Shown here in pieces: positions 9,155 to 18,508 of a DNA stretch of 64,000 nucleotides. Each line of letters opens with the position of its first letter. The first letter of the stretch is position 1. The stretch comes from Ruegeria lacuscaerulensis (GTDB lineage Bacteria; Pseudomonadota; Alphaproteobacteria; Rhodobacterales; Rhodobacteraceae): NCBI RefSeq assembly GCF_013034685.1, contig NZ_WQGO01000001.1, forward strand, positions 62,001 through 126,000, in the 5' to 3' direction. The translations under genes were made by a program, and so were the position numbers. Under the pieces are notes generated by a model, which saw only the letters and a program-made list of their open reading frames with translations, searched no databases and was not told the DNA's origin.

Positions 9155-9636
9155 CACGACGTACTATGTTGATTTTCTGTGCGGCCGGCGGGTCGGCTGC
9201 GCTGTTGCTGGGGGCGTGGGGCTTTCAGTATCTAAGCGGTCTGGCACCGTGCAAAATGTGCATCTGGCAGCGTTACCCACATGGGGCCGCTGTCGTGATC
9301 GGCGCTTCGGCCTTGGCGCTGCCGCGCTCTGGAGTGCTGCCACTGCTTGGAGCGCTGGCCGCACTGGCCACCTCGGCCATTGGCGTCTTTCATGCGGGGG
9401 TCGAGCAAGGCTGGTGGGAAGGTCCGACAAGCTGCACGTCGGGCGATATCGGTGGGATGTCGACCAATGACTTGTTCGATCAGATCATGACCGCTCCGCT
9501 AGTGCGCTGCGACGATATCCCGTGGCAAATGCTGGGTTTGTCGATGGCTGGATGGAACGCCGTGATCTCGGCCGGGTTGGTGCTGATCTGGCTGGCGGCG
9601 TGGCGTCAGAACTCGTCCAGTTCCGCATCCCAGTAA
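9151..9636 (+). CDS. dsbB: Disulfide bond formation protein DsbB
   Basis: A 161-residue inner-membrane protein with four hydrophobic segments. The first periplasmic loop has the CKMC pair after GLAP and is followed by WQRYPH, the family signature. The second loop carries the second cysteine pair (CTSGD and VRCDD). DsbB re-oxidises periplasmic DsbA and passes electrons to quinone. The ATG overlaps the stop of the upstream DedA-like gene, so they form a unit. The 3' end overlaps the convergent HNH gene by 31 bp. Confidence 0.9.
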   Translation: MTRRTMLIFCAAGGSAALLLGAWGFQYLSGLAPCKMCIWQRYPHGAAVVIGASALALPRSGVLPLLGALAALATSAIGVFHAGVEQGWWEGPTSCTSGDIGGMSTNDLFDQIMTAPLVRCDDIPWQMLGLSMAGWNAVISAGLVLIWLAAWRQNSSSSASQ

Positions 9637-10193
9637 AGGAAGTCGATCCAACTGTCATGCAGGTGATTGGGCGGGAATTTCCGCCCGATATTGCGCAACG
9701 CTTCGGCATCGGGCTGACGCGGAGGTTTACGCAAGCTCATCCCCGCCTGCCGCAAGGATTTCGACCCCTTTCGCAGGTTGCAAGGGCTGCACGCCGCCAC
9801 AACATTCTGCCAACTGGTCACGCCACCTGCGGCGCGCGGCACCACATGGTCAAAGGTCAGATCACCCCGGCTGCCACAATACTGACAGCGGAATTCATCC
9901 CTCAGAAATAAATTAAAGCGCGTGAAGGCCACGCGCTTTCTGGGTTTTACGTAATCTTTCAGCACAACAACCGACGGTATTCGGATTTGGGTGCTGGGGC
10001 TTCGAACGACCTCGTCATATTCGGCCACGATATCCACCCGATCCAGCCAGGCCGCCTTGATCGCTTCTTGCCAGGGCCACAACGACAGAGGGTAGTAGGA
10101 CAAGGGGCGATAATCGGCGTTCAAAACCAATGCCGGATGATGCCTCAGCGCACCGGGTTCCCTGACAAATTCGGTCCTGAAGTCTGCGTCCAT
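9606..10193 (-). CDS. HNH endonuclease family protein
   Basis: A 195-residue protein with a zinc-bound HNH fold: FRCQYCGSRGDLTFDHVVPRAAGG, then WQNVVAACSPCNLRKG, that is two CxxC knuckles around the D-H...N...H/C core. The N-terminal half (LVLNADYRPLSYYPLSLWPWQEAIKAAWLDRVDIV) is conserved in this chromosomal HNH family of alphaproteobacteria, whose substrate is unknown. There is no restriction or phage gene next to it. ATG 10193 is chosen because AGGAG lies ten bases upstream; a longer frame exists. It is convergent with and overlaps dsbB. Confidence 0.85.
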   Translation of the reverse strand: MDADFRTEFVREPGALRHHPALVLNADYRPLSYYPLSLWPWQEAIKAAWLDRVDIVAEYDEVVRSPSTQIRIPSVVVLKDYVKPRKRVAFTRFNLFLRDEFRCQYCGSRGDLTFDHVVPRAAGGVTSWQNVVAACSPCNLRKGSKSLRQAGMSLRKPPRQPDAEALRNIGRKFPPNHLHDSWIDFLYWDAELDEF

Positions 10194-10402
10194 ATCAGAA
10201 TCGCTCCTCGCTCTGCTCTGCCCGTTTGACATCAGAGCGGGGAACACCCGCCCCGGCCTTAACTTAACTATATATCGTGTTAAAACTCTGACAAGCCCCG
10301 AGTTTCCACAATATCTCGGGATTGGTTATTCCGAATCCGTAACAGTGACGTGACGGTTATCCACAGCTTGCGCCGCTGTCTCCTGCACGCTAAGGCGGGC
10401 CC

Positions 10403-11008
10403 ATGGCCTGGTTCATCCGATTCAACAAACCTTTTGACGTGCTGCCGCAGTTCACCGACCGCGCCAATGAAGGCTCGCCGCGCAGTACCCTGTCGGATTT
10501 CATCGACCTACCCGGTGTCTACCCGGCCGGTCGGTTGGATCGGGACAGCGAAGGCTTGATGCTTTTGACAGACAATGGCCGTCTGCAGGCCCATATCTCG
10601 GATCCCAAACACAAAATGTCCAAAACCTATTGGGTTCAGGTCGAGGGGCGGCCCGACACCGCCGCCCTGAAGGTACTGCGCGACGGGGTAGAGTTGAAAG
10701 ACGGCGTAACGCGCCCCGCCAAGGCTCGTCTGATGGACGAACCCGAAGGGCTATGGCCGCGCAACCCTCCAATCCGGGTACGTCAGACGGTGCCGGATTG
10801 CTGGATCGAATTGACCCTGCGCGAGGGAAAGAACCGACAGGTTCGTCGTATGACGGCGGCTGTGGGGCACCCAACCCTGCGCTTGATCCGCGCTTCAATC
10901 GACGACTGGACGCTGGACGGGTTGCAGCCTGGCCAATGGGACAGCCTGCCCGAACCGGCGTTCAACGTGGCCCCACAACGTAAACGCGACCGCCGCACGC
11001 GCCGGTGA
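10403..11008 (+). CDS. rluE: 23S rRNA pseudouridine synthase, RluE/RsuA family
   Basis: A 201-residue enzyme without an S4 domain. The catalytic motif is [19 protein letters not shown] (catalytic Asp in RLDRDSEG), followed by [25 protein letters not shown], the C-terminal RsuA-family signature. The size and the [13 protein letters not shown] start match RluE, which modifies U2457 of 23S rRNA in E. coli. It stands alone between the HNH gene and a VOC gene. The Lys/Arg-rich tail (RKRDRRTRR) may help RNA binding. Family certain, exact target inferred. Confidence 0.88.
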   Translation: MAWFIRFNKPFDVLPQFTDRANEGSPRSTLSDFIDLPGVYPAGRLDRDSEGLMLLTDNGRLQAHISDPKHKMSKTYWVQVEGRPDTAALKVLRDGVELKDGVTRPAKARLMDEPEGLWPRNPPIRVRQTVPDCWIELTLREGKNRQVRRMTAAVGHPTLRLIRASIDDWTLDGLQPGQWDSLPEPAFNVAPQRKRDRRTRR

Positions 11009-11039
11009 CAAAAACCGCGATTTGTGATAGGCTTACGCC

Positions 11040-11465
11040 ATGAAGATCACACCAGATATCCCGGCCCCCAACGGTATTCTCGAGGCTGCGATCTATGTCG
11101 ATGATCTAGACGCCGCTGAACGGTTCTATGGTGAGATTCTGGAGTTAGAGAAAATCCAGCGCATTGCCGACCGGCATGTATTCTATCGGGTCGGCGCTTC
11201 GGTTCTGCTGGTGTTCAACGCGGACGAGACCGAGAAACCGCCCCAGAACCCAGACTTGCCCGTGCCGCCGCACGGCACGCGTGGACCGGGCCATGTGTGC
11301 CTGTCCATGCCGCGCTCGCAGATCGAAGCGATGCGCAAACATCTGCTGGACTGGAACGTGCCAATTGATGCGGAGTTCGACTGGCCTAACGGCGCGCGTT
11401 CGATCTATGTGCGCGACCCAGCGGGTAATTCGGTGGAGTTCGCAGAACCCCACCTGTGGGGCTGA
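11040..11465 (+). CDS. VOC (glyoxalase/bleomycin-resistance fold) protein
   Basis: A 141-residue single-domain protein with two beta-alpha-beta-beta-beta halves: ILEAAIYVDDLDAAERFYGEILEL at the N-terminus and SIYVRDPAGNSVEFAEPHLWG at the C-terminus. The second half ends in the usual metal-ligand glutamate position (VEFAE). Such proteins range from lyases and dioxygenases to antibiotic-binding proteins; substrate cannot be read from sequence. No operon partner: the next gene is convergent, two bases away. Confidence 0.85.
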   Translation: MKITPDIPAPNGILEAAIYVDDLDAAERFYGEILELEKIQRIADRHVFYRVGASVLLVFNADETEKPPQNPDLPVPPHGTRGPGHVCLSMPRSQIEAMRKHLLDWNVPIDAEFDWPNGARSIYVRDPAGNSVEFAEPHLWG

Positions 11466-11467
11466 CC

Positions 11468-11770
11468 CTAGCTCAGTGGCTGTTTCTCACCACCCACAAT
11501 CCGGCACACGCTGTTCGAGATCACGCCAACCTCGGCCAGAGCGGCCCGAAACGCAGCCATATGCGTAGTGGCGAAATGCGCCTCTAGCGCGGCTTGGCTT
11601 TCCCATTCTTCGTAGACACGAAACAGGTTGGGATGCCCCAGAATCTGGCTGAATTCATAAACGATACAGCCCATTTCCTGCACCGTTTTCGACACCATTT
11701 CCTGCGCTGCTTTTGCAGCTTTTTCAACACCTTCTGGCGCGACCTCAACCACTCCTGTGACCACCAGCAT
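11468..11770 (-). CDS. Antibiotic biosynthesis monooxygenase-fold (ABM) protein
   Basis: A 100-residue ferredoxin-like ABM domain protein. Features are VVTGVVEVAPEGVEKAAKAAQEMV, GCIVYEFSQILGHPNLFRVYEEWESQAALEAHFATTHM, matching the YgiN-like quinol monooxygenase group (the E-x-W and H at the edge strand). Usually a dimer acting on quinones or aldehydes. The ATG at 11770 is favoured over a TTG two codons earlier because AAAGGA lies six bases upstream. Function uncertain. Confidence 0.8.
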   Translation of the reverse strand: MLVVTGVVEVAPEGVEKAAKAAQEMVSKTVQEMGCIVYEFSQILGHPNLFRVYEEWESQAALEAHFATTHMAAFRAALAEVGVISNSVCRIVGGEKQPLS

Positions 11771-11815
11771 TGCCAATCCTTTCTGGTTTAAACTCGTTCA
11801 GACCCAAATAGGGGT

Positions 11816-12481
11816 TCAAAGGCTCAGCTTATCGCGCATGAAGGCCAGTGCCACGCTCAGGCCATCGGGGGCGATCCCGTGGCCGGTGCCCTTCATGACA
11901 TGGGCGTAGACCTCTTTGAAATCAGCGGCTTGCAGAGCTTCGGCGGCTTCGGGCAGAGACTGAGGCGGAACCACGTCATCAGCGTCACCATGCACCAGCA
12001 GGACCGGCATCCGACTGACGGTTTCATCGGGCAGAAGATCTGGCTCCAGCAACCGGCCCGAGAAGGCTACGATCCCGGCGACCGGATCCTCGCGACGCGG
12101 GGCGACATACAGGCTCATCATCGTGCCCTGTGAAAACCCGAACAGAACCACCTGTTCAGGTAAAACGTCCTCGTCGACCATCAGCGCGTCAAGGAAGGCG
12201 TTGAAATCTTCGATCGCCATCTCCATGCCACGGCGCGCCTCTTCTTCGGAGGAGCCATCGATCCACGGGATCGGGAACCATTGAAATCCGTTGGGCATAC
12301 CGGGGATTTGCTCTGGCGCATCAGGCGAAACAAACAGCGTGTCCGGCAGGTGTTCACCAAGCGGATCGGCCAGACCCAGCAGGTCGGCCCCGTTAGCGCC
12401 ATAGCCATGCACAAACACCACGACCGAGCGTGTGTCGCCCGAAACCGGCTCTTTTCGGAGCGCATTCAATACTCTAGTCAT
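11816..12481 (-). CDS. Alpha/beta hydrolase, phospholipase/carboxylesterase family
   Basis: A 221-residue serine hydrolase: VVVFVHGYGANGADLLGLA (oxyanion-hole HGYGAN), nucleophile elbow GFSQGTMMS, VHGDADDVVPP with the catalytic Asp and GTGHGI with the catalytic His. This is the YpfH/Est short-chain carboxylesterase group. The ATG at 12481 follows GAAGGGA and overlaps the glycosylase stop (ATGA), so it is the second gene of a two-gene unit. No signal peptide, hence cytoplasmic. Physiological ester unknown. Confidence 0.87.
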   Translation of the reverse strand: MTRVLNALRKEPVSGDTRSVVVFVHGYGANGADLLGLADPLGEHLPDTLFVSPDAPEQIPGMPNGFQWFPIPWIDGSSEEEARRGMEMAIEDFNAFLDALMVDEDVLPEQVVLFGFSQGTMMSLYVAPRREDPVAGIVAFSGRLLEPDLLPDETVSRMPVLLVHGDADDVVPPQSLPEAAEALQAADFKEVYAHVMKGTGHGIAPDGLSVALAFMRDKLSL

Positions 12482-13110
12482 CTGATCCCTTCTCGTTCCT
12501 TGGCCACCCGGTAATAGGCCCACAGCACCCGCGCAGCAACCGAGCGCCAGGGCGACCACGCCTCGGCCATCTGTCGCAGTTCTTTGTCGGTCGGTCGCTT
12601 GGGCAAATCGTAGAGAATACGCGCGGCCTCTTGCAGCGCCAGATCGCCGGGTGCAATCACATCGGCTCGGCCCAGCGAGAACATGGCATAAATCTCGGCT
12701 GTCCAGACCCCGATGCCGGGAACCTCGGTTAAAATAGCGACAACATCCGCATCAGGAAGGTCGCGTAATGCCTTGTAATCAATACGCGCCTCGGCCAGCG
12801 CGCGAGCATAACGGATTTTCTGACGGCTCAACCCAACGCCGCGCAGGTCATCTTCCGTGGCCCACATGATCTTACGTGGACCGGTCAGTTTCGCCTCCTG
12901 CAAGCGTTTCCAAATCGCATTCGCCGAAGCTACGCTGACCTGCTGGCTGACAATGGCGCTGAGCAGCTGCGCAAACCCGTCAGGCCTACGGCGCAGAGGT
13001 AACGGACCCACCTGCTCCATCGCATAAGCCATGCGCGGGCACGCATCACACAGCCACTCGGCCCCTTCTCGCACGCAGTCATTGGTTTCGATGATACGTC
13101 CGACGGACAT
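12478..13110 (-). CDS. DNA-3-methyladenine glycosylase, AlkA/HhH-GPD type
   Basis: A 210-residue base-excision repair enzyme. It contains LLSAIVSQQVSVASANAIWKRL, the helix-hairpin-helix region with GVGLSRQKIRYARAL, and the GPD motif LTEVPGIGVWTAEIYAMFSLGRADVIAPGDLAL with the catalytic Asp in APGD. Length and composition fit the short DNA-3-methyladenine glycosylase II seen in Rhodobacterales. A much longer upstream frame exists, but MSVGRIIET at 13110 is the family start. It is divergent from the MFS gene about 100 bp away. Confidence 0.88.
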   Translation of the reverse strand: MSVGRIIETNDCVREGAEWLCDACPRMAYAMEQVGPLPLRRRPDGFAQLLSAIVSQQVSVASANAIWKRLQEAKLTGPRKIMWATEDDLRGVGLSRQKIRYARALAEARIDYKALRDLPDADVVAILTEVPGIGVWTAEIYAMFSLGRADVIAPGDLALQEAARILYDLPKRPTDKELRQMAEAWSPWRSVAARVLWAYYRVAKEREGIR

Positions 13111-13207
13111 GCAGGCCCCAATCTGTTTGTTTGCGCACACGTTAGGCTGCTTTGCCGCATATGCAAGCCGCTTGTACGGCTGCAGTTTCGCGGATACCCA
13201 TGAGCGC

Positions 13208-14434
13208 ATGACGAAGACCGCCACCGCCCCCAATGACAGCCAAGCCAAACGTAACGTGGCAGTGCTGGTCGCAGCCCAAGCCATGCTGGGTGCGCAGATG
13301 CCAATGGTATTCATCGTCGGCGGGTTGGCCGGTCAATCGCTGGCGACCAATGCCTGTTTGGCAACGCTACCAATCTCACTGATCGTTCTCGGCTCGATGT
13401 TAGCGGCGACACCGATTTCGGCTATCATGCAACGCTGGGGACGACGGACCGGGTTTTTGATAGGCGCCACGGCGGGCGCGTGTGGCGGGCTGGTTGGGGC
13501 CTATGGCCTCTACCTCGGGTCGTTTCCGGTGTTCTTGCTGGGCAGCCTGCTGACCGGTGTCTACATGAGCGCGCACGGGTTCTATCGCTTTGCTGCTGCC
13601 GATACCGCGTCCGAGGCATTCCGGCCCAAGGCGATTTCATATGTCATGGCTGGCGGTCTGGCGGCCGCCATTATCGGCCCACAGATCGTCAAGCTGACTT
13701 CGACCGCCTATGTGATTCCGTTCCTTGGCACCTATCTGGCGATCATCGCGCTGAACATCATCGGATCGGCCCTGTTCTTCTTTCTGGATATTCCAACGCC
13801 ACCGAAAGCAGAAGAAGGCGCATCTACAGGTCGTACGCGCCTTGAGATGCTGAAAACCCCGCGCATCGCCGTGGCCATCATTTGCGCAATGGTGTCCTAT
13901 GCGCTGATGAACCTAGTGATGACCTCGACCCCGCTGGCTGTTGTGGGATGCGGCTTCTCGGCCAATGATGCGGCGGATGTGGTGACCGGCCATGTGCTGG
14001 CCATGTATATCCCCAGTTTCTTTACCGGTCAGTTGATCGCGCGCTTCGGGGTGGAAAAAATCGTCGCCTTTGGCCTTGCCATTCTGGCAGGCGCCGGTGT
14101 CGTCGCGCTGCAAGGCGTTGAGCTAGAAAACTTTTTCATCGCCCTGATCCTGTTGGGCATTGGTTGGAACTTTGGCTTTATTGGCGCCACCACGATGCTG
14201 GCCGCCTCGCATGACGTAAGCGAACGCGGGCGGATGCAGGGCCTCAACGACTTGTTGGTGTTCGGAGGCGTGACACTGGCATCATTGTCCTCGGGCGGGT
14301 TGATGAACTGTTCGGGCGGATCCCCGGTTGAAGGGTGGACAGCCGTGAACCTTGCCATGATCCCGCTGCTGACACTGGCCGGAGGCGCGCTGCTGTGGCT
14401 CGTCCTGCGCCCGGCCGAGCCGGAAACGGCCTGA
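13208..14434 (+). CDS. MFS transporter
   Basis: A 408-residue protein with about twelve membrane segments. Segment 2-3 carries MQRWGRRTGFLIGA, the MFS loop motif (G-x-x-x-D/R-R-x-G-R-R type). LIARFGVEKIVAFGLAIL repeats the pattern in the second half. There is a short cytoplasmic linker (PPKAEEGASTGRTRLEML) between the halves. The start at 13208 is the first ATG downstream of the divergent glycosylase promoter region; an upstream extension is open but would overlap that gene. Substrate unknown. Confidence 0.87.
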   Translation: MTKTATAPNDSQAKRNVAVLVAAQAMLGAQMPMVFIVGGLAGQSLATNACLATLPISLIVLGSMLAATPISAIMQRWGRRTGFLIGATAGACGGLVGAYGLYLGSFPVFLLGSLLTGVYMSAHGFYRFAAADTASEAFRPKAISYVMAGGLAAAIIGPQIVKLTSTAYVIPFLGTYLAIIALNIIGSALFFFLDIPTPPKAEEGASTGRTRLEMLKTPRIAVAIICAMVSYALMNLVMTSTPLAVVGCGFSANDAADVVTGHVLAMYIPSFFTGQLIARFGVEKIVAFGLAILAGAGVVALQGVELENFFIALILLGIGWNFGFIGATTMLAASHDVSERGRMQGLNDLLVFGGVTLASLSSGGLMNCSGGSPVEGWTAVNLAMIPLLTLAGGALLWLVLRPAEPETA

Positions 14435-14437
14435 GAC

Positions 14438-15220
14438 CTACCAGCGCCCCCGCGCCACATTCCACATCAGTGACGCCCGCCGACGAATTTCGCCTTGCGC
14501 CAACGCACCCGCGGCAACGCGCTCGGGCTGTGCAATCGCCTTGCGCAACACCCAATCGGTCTGCCAACCTACGTGCATCGCAGGGCATGCCTCGGGCGAA
14601 ACACGCGATCTGTTCGCTCGTGCGGATTCTAAACGCTCCAACGCCGATCCCGCCAGCGCCTGCACCCCTGCAGGGGTCCCGTCCAACAATGGGATACGAC
14701 CGCGTGCTTCAAGTTCTGGGATCGCCCGCAACCAGTTGGCAACGCCTACAGCATACCCAAAATCGCGCAGCACTTTCTCGTCGGCTTCACCCAAGGCCTG
14801 CGCTGAAGCGACCATCATCGACCCTGCGCTTTGATCCAGATATTTATCGAAATGCGCCTGATCTTCGAACGGGTCTCGGTATATATCCCAACGCCTTACG
14901 GCCACATATTCATCTAAAGCAGCAGCCAGATGTGGTGATAGAACGCGGGACAAGGGTGTGACGACCTCATGCCTGCGCACCGTGTTGCCTTCGGCAATCT
15001 CCTGCAACGCATCCCGCCACCATTGAAGACGCATCTCGGCAATCATGGTTTCCTGCGTGACCCAGGGCGCGCGCGCGACCTCGACATTCAGTGCATAGAT
15101 CGGGAACAGAACAACCCGCGCGGCAACCGGAGCGGCCATCGCTGCCATGAACCGATCCGGATCGGCGCGATGCACCAGCGCGGCACAGGCCTTTACGTCA
15201 TCGTCAAAGGCGACGCTCAC
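14438..15220 (-). CDS. Squalene/phytoene synthase-like protein, NDUFAF6-like
   Basis: A 260-residue protein of the trans-isoprenyl diphosphate synthase fold. It has VVLFPIYALNVEVARAPWVTQETMIAEMRLQWWRDAL, which resembles the FNVELA...MRMQFW region of NDUFAF6, the mitochondrial complex I assembly factor. The DxxxD metal-binding motifs of true squalene/phytoene synthases are not evident at the first site (EVARAP instead), so catalysis is doubtful. The start is a GTG at 15220 that overlaps the cimA stop (GTGA). A role in complex I assembly is inference from the eukaryotic homologue. Confidence 0.75.
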   Translation of the reverse strand: MSVAFDDDVKACAALVHRADPDRFMAAMAAPVAARVVLFPIYALNVEVARAPWVTQETMIAEMRLQWWRDALQEIAEGNTVRRHEVVTPLSRVLSPHLAAALDEYVAVRRWDIYRDPFEDQAHFDKYLDQSAGSMMVASAQALGEADEKVLRDFGYAVGVANWLRAIPELEARGRIPLLDGTPAGVQALAGSALERLESARANRSRVSPEACPAMHVGWQTDWVLRKAIAQPERVAAGALAQGEIRRRASLMWNVARGRW

Positions 15221-16851
15221 TCGGCCACCGCAGTCTGTGTTTCGCAATCACGCACCAGCTTCCACTGGATCGCATCCAGCAGCGCCTCGAACGAGGCATC
15301 GACTATGTTCGCGCTGACGCCAACTGTGGACCAGCGCCGCCCCTGCCCGTCTTCGCTGTCGATGATGACGCGGGTGACGGCCTCGGTCCCGCCTTGGGTG
15401 ATACGCACCTTGAAATCCACCAGCCGCATATCGGACAGCACCTGTGAATATTGCCCCAGATCCTTGGCCAGCGCCTTGGAAAGCGCGTTCACCGGGCCTC
15501 GGTCACTGCCATCCTCATCCAGAGATTCACTGACCGATAGCTTCTTTTCACCGTCGACCTTCACTACGACCACGGCCTCGGACAGGCTAACCATCTTGTT
15601 ATACTTGTTCTTGCGCCGCTCGACCGTAACCTTATAGCGCTTGACCTCGAAGAACTCTGGCAGTTGACCCAGCTCATCCCGCGCCAGCAATTCAAAACTG
15701 GCCTGCGCGGTGTCATAGGAATAGCCCTCGGCCTCGCGCTGCTTGATCCTGTCAAGGATACGCCCCAGCGCCGGGTCGGCTTTTTCCACCGACAGCCCCG
15801 CCTCGGCCAGACGCTTGCGCAGGTTCGACTGGCCCGCCTGGTTCGACATCGGGATGATCCGCGCATTGCCGACTGCACCGGGGTCGATATGCTCATAGGT
15901 CGAGGGATCCTTGAGGATCGCACTGGCGTGCAACCCCGCCTTGTGGGCAAAGGCCGAGGCCCCCACATAGGCCGACTGTTTGCTGGGCACCCGGTTCAAG
16001 ATATCATCCAGCATCCGGCTGATCCTCGTCAGCCCAGCCAGCGCCTGCGTGCTGACGCCGATGTCAAACTGCGAGGCATAGGGTTCTTTCAGCAACAAGG
16101 TCGGGATCAGAGCAGTCAGGTTCGCATTCCCACACCGTTCACCCAGCCCGTTCAGCGTGCCTTGTATCTGCCGCGCGCCTGCGTCGACAGCGGCCAGTGA
16201 ACAGGCCACCGCGTTTTCGGTATCGTTATGCGAATGAATGCCCAACCGATCGCCAGGCAGCCCTGCGGCAATCACCTCAGACACGATGCGCGACACCTCG
16301 GCGGGCAGCGCGCCACCATTCGTGTCACACAGCACGACCCAACGCGCGCCCGCATCCAACGCAGCCCGGCAGACTTCGACCGCATAGGCGGGATTGTCCT
16401 TGTAGCCGTCAAAGAAATGCTCGGCGTCAAACAGCGCCTCGCGCCCCTGCGCCACGATATGCGCGACCGAGGCGCGGACATTCTCAACATTCTCCTCCAG
16501 CGTGGTCCCCAACGCGTGGGTCACGTGGTAATCATGCGATTTTCCCACGAGACAGACGGCCTGCGTCCCCGCGTTCATAACAGCGGCCAAAACATCGTCA
16601 TTCTCAGCCGAACGCCCCGACCGTTTGGTCATACCAAAGGCCGTCAATCGGGCCGAGGTCTTTGGTGCAACCTCGAAAAACGCGCTGTCGGTGGGGTTCG
16701 CACCCGGCCAACCGCCCTCAATGTAATCGACGCCCAACTCGTCCAGAGCCTTGGCGATCTGCACCTTTTCAGCGGTCGAGAACTGCACGCCCTGGGTCTG
16801 CTGCCCGTCGCGCAGAGTGGTGTCGTATAGATAAAGTCGTTCCTTCGACAT
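15217..16851 (-). CDS. cimA: (R)-citramalate synthase
   Basis: A 544-residue enzyme. The N-terminal HMGL-like TIM barrel starts LYLYDTTLRDGQQTQGVQ and includes GIHSHNDTENAVACSLAAVDAGARQIQGTLNGLGERCGN, with metal-binding H-x-H. The C-terminal half is the LeuA dimerisation/allosteric domain. The QGVQ after the LRDG motif and length near 540 indicate citramalate synthase, not isopropylmalate synthase: pyruvate plus acetyl-CoA to citramalate, first step of threonine-independent isoleucine synthesis. ATG 16851 shares one base with the cysS stop. Downstream gene overlaps by GTGA. Confidence 0.92.
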   Translation of the reverse strand: MSKERLYLYDTTLRDGQQTQGVQFSTAEKVQIAKALDELGVDYIEGGWPGANPTDSAFFEVAPKTSARLTAFGMTKRSGRSAENDDVLAAVMNAGTQAVCLVGKSHDYHVTHALGTTLEENVENVRASVAHIVAQGREALFDAEHFFDGYKDNPAYAVEVCRAALDAGARWVVLCDTNGGALPAEVSRIVSEVIAAGLPGDRLGIHSHNDTENAVACSLAAVDAGARQIQGTLNGLGERCGNANLTALIPTLLLKEPYASQFDIGVSTQALAGLTRISRMLDDILNRVPSKQSAYVGASAFAHKAGLHASAILKDPSTYEHIDPGAVGNARIIPMSNQAGQSNLRKRLAEAGLSVEKADPALGRILDRIKQREAEGYSYDTAQASFELLARDELGQLPEFFEVKRYKVTVERRKNKYNKMVSLSEAVVVVKVDGEKKLSVSESLDEDGSDRGPVNALSKALAKDLGQYSQVLSDMRLVDFKVRITQGGTEAVTRVIIDSEDGQGRRWSTVGVSANIVDASFEALLDAIQWKLVRDCETQTAVAE

Positions 16852-18248
16852 CAAACGCCCTCCAGCTTGGCGGCGTCAAACCCGGCACCTGGTACAAGCT
16901 CCACACCGTCCTTGCTCATCCGCACTTCCAGCCCCGCCGCGACATAGGCCGCCTTCAGCCGGTCAACTTCCGAGAAGTCCTTGCTTTGCATCGCCTGGGC
17001 CCGCGCCTCGGCCAGACGCGCCGCATGGCCAGAAAGATCCGCTGAGCCCGTATCGGCCCAAGCGCCCATTTCAGGCTCCAACACCCCCAGAACCTGCGCA
17101 CTGACCAACAGGCCCGCTGCGTCACCCTCTGCCGCCAGACGGTGGAGTTCCGCGACAGCCCCCGCCGTGTTCAGGTCATCACTCAGCGCGGCGATCACCG
17201 AGGGGGCCGCGCTGGCGGCGGGCTCGATGCCCGCTGTCAGCGCCCGCCACTTGCGCAGCGTCGCCTCGGCCTCGCGGGCCTTCTTCTCGGTCCAATCCAT
17301 CGGCTTGCGGTAATGCGTTTGTAGGAACACAAACCGGATCACCTCACCCGGAACACCCTGATCCAGTAGATCATGCACAGTGAAGAAATTGCCCAAAGAC
17401 TTGGACATCTTCTTGCCTTCAACCTGCAGCATCTCATTATGCAGCCAAACCCTCGCGAACTCACCCTCGGGATGGGCACAGCAGCTTTGCGCGATCTCGT
17501 TCTCATGATGCGGGAACATAAGATCATTGCCGCCGCCGTGAATGTCGAAACTCTCACCCAACAGCTCATAGCTCATGGCCGAGCATTCGATATGCCACCC
17601 CGGACGCCCGCGTCCCCACGGGCTGTCCCAGCCGGGAAGCTCATCGCTCGACGGTTTCCACAGCACAAAATCCATCGGGTTCTTCTTGTAGGGCGCAACC
17701 TCGACCCGTGCCCCTGCAATCATGTCATCAACCGACCGCCCAGAAAGCGCGCCATAACGCTCTTTCCAGCTGTCTACGGCGAACAGCACATGCCCCTCAG
17801 CAGCATAGGCGTGGCCTTTGTCGATCAGCCCTTTAATCATCGCGATCATCTGCGGAACATATTCAGTCGCACGCGGCATCTGGTTCGGCTCCAGCGCGCC
17901 CAACGCCCCCATATCATGCAGATACCAGCCGATCGTCTCATCCGAGCGTTCCTGCACCAATTGCTCCAATGTGCCCGGTGCGCCGGCCTTTTGACGCGCC
18001 AGGGCGGTCGCGTTGATCTTGTCATCCACGTCGGTAAAGTTACGCACATAAGTCACGTGATCCGCCCCATAGGTGTGACGCAGTAACCGGTACAGCACGT
18101 CAAACACCACCACGGGCCGCGCATTGCCCAGATGGGCGCGGTCATAAACCGTCGGACCACAGACATACATCCGCACATTGTCAGCACTGATCGGCACGAA
18201 AACCTCTTTCGTCCGCGTCCGTGTGTTGTGCAGTTTGATCGTGGTCAT
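16851..18248 (-). CDS. cysS: Cysteine--tRNA ligase
   Basis: A 465-residue class I aminoacyl-tRNA synthetase. [24 protein letters not shown] contains the HIGH equivalent with the zinc-binding Cys of CGPT, HIECSAM and the [13 protein letters not shown] segment supply other zinc ligands, and [12 protein letters not shown] is the KMSKS loop. It charges tRNA-Cys. It is the first gene of a cysS-cimA-phytoene-synthase-like run with overlapping stops and starts. Confidence 0.96.
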   Translation of the reverse strand: MTTIKLHNTRTRTKEVFVPISADNVRMYVCGPTVYDRAHLGNARPVVVFDVLYRLLRHTYGADHVTYVRNFTDVDDKINATALARQKAGAPGTLEQLVQERSDETIGWYLHDMGALGALEPNQMPRATEYVPQMIAMIKGLIDKGHAYAAEGHVLFAVDSWKERYGALSGRSVDDMIAGARVEVAPYKKNPMDFVLWKPSSDELPGWDSPWGRGRPGWHIECSAMSYELLGESFDIHGGGNDLMFPHHENEIAQSCCAHPEGEFARVWLHNEMLQVEGKKMSKSLGNFFTVHDLLDQGVPGEVIRFVFLQTHYRKPMDWTEKKAREAEATLRKWRALTAGIEPAASAAPSVIAALSDDLNTAGAVAELHRLAAEGDAAGLLVSAQVLGVLEPEMGAWADTGSADLSGHAARLAEARAQAMQSKDFSEVDRLKAAYVAAGLEVRMSKDGVELVPGAGFDAAKLEGV

Positions 18249-18508
18249 CGGTCAGCTCCTAGGAACAACGTGGCGTCTCGCGTTGGCGCGGGCTTAGCAA
18301 CTTGTCTCAGGGATGAAAACGAAAGAAACCGGCCCGCGTGATAAATCAGCAGGAAATGCAGCAGATAATGATGCAGTTCATCGGGTTCATAGGATGTGAG
18401 TATCACGCGCGCGCCACCTCGCCAAGCCCCTGATTTCCGGCTCTGATCCGATTGACAATCGCAAGTCTCTCTGGCCCAACTCACGTAAGACCCAGACGGA
18501 GACCGGCC

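Noticed and set aside
9606..9636. dsbB/HNH 3' overlap as a sign of a frameshift or fusion
   Set aside because: Both proteins have family-typical ends; a 31-bp convergent overlap is ordinary in compact genomes.
10357..10365. TTATCCACA, a perfect DnaA box, between the HNH and rluE genes
   Set aside because: About two such matches are expected by chance on both strands of 64 kb, and there is no cluster of boxes or dnaA/dnaN/parAB context for an origin.
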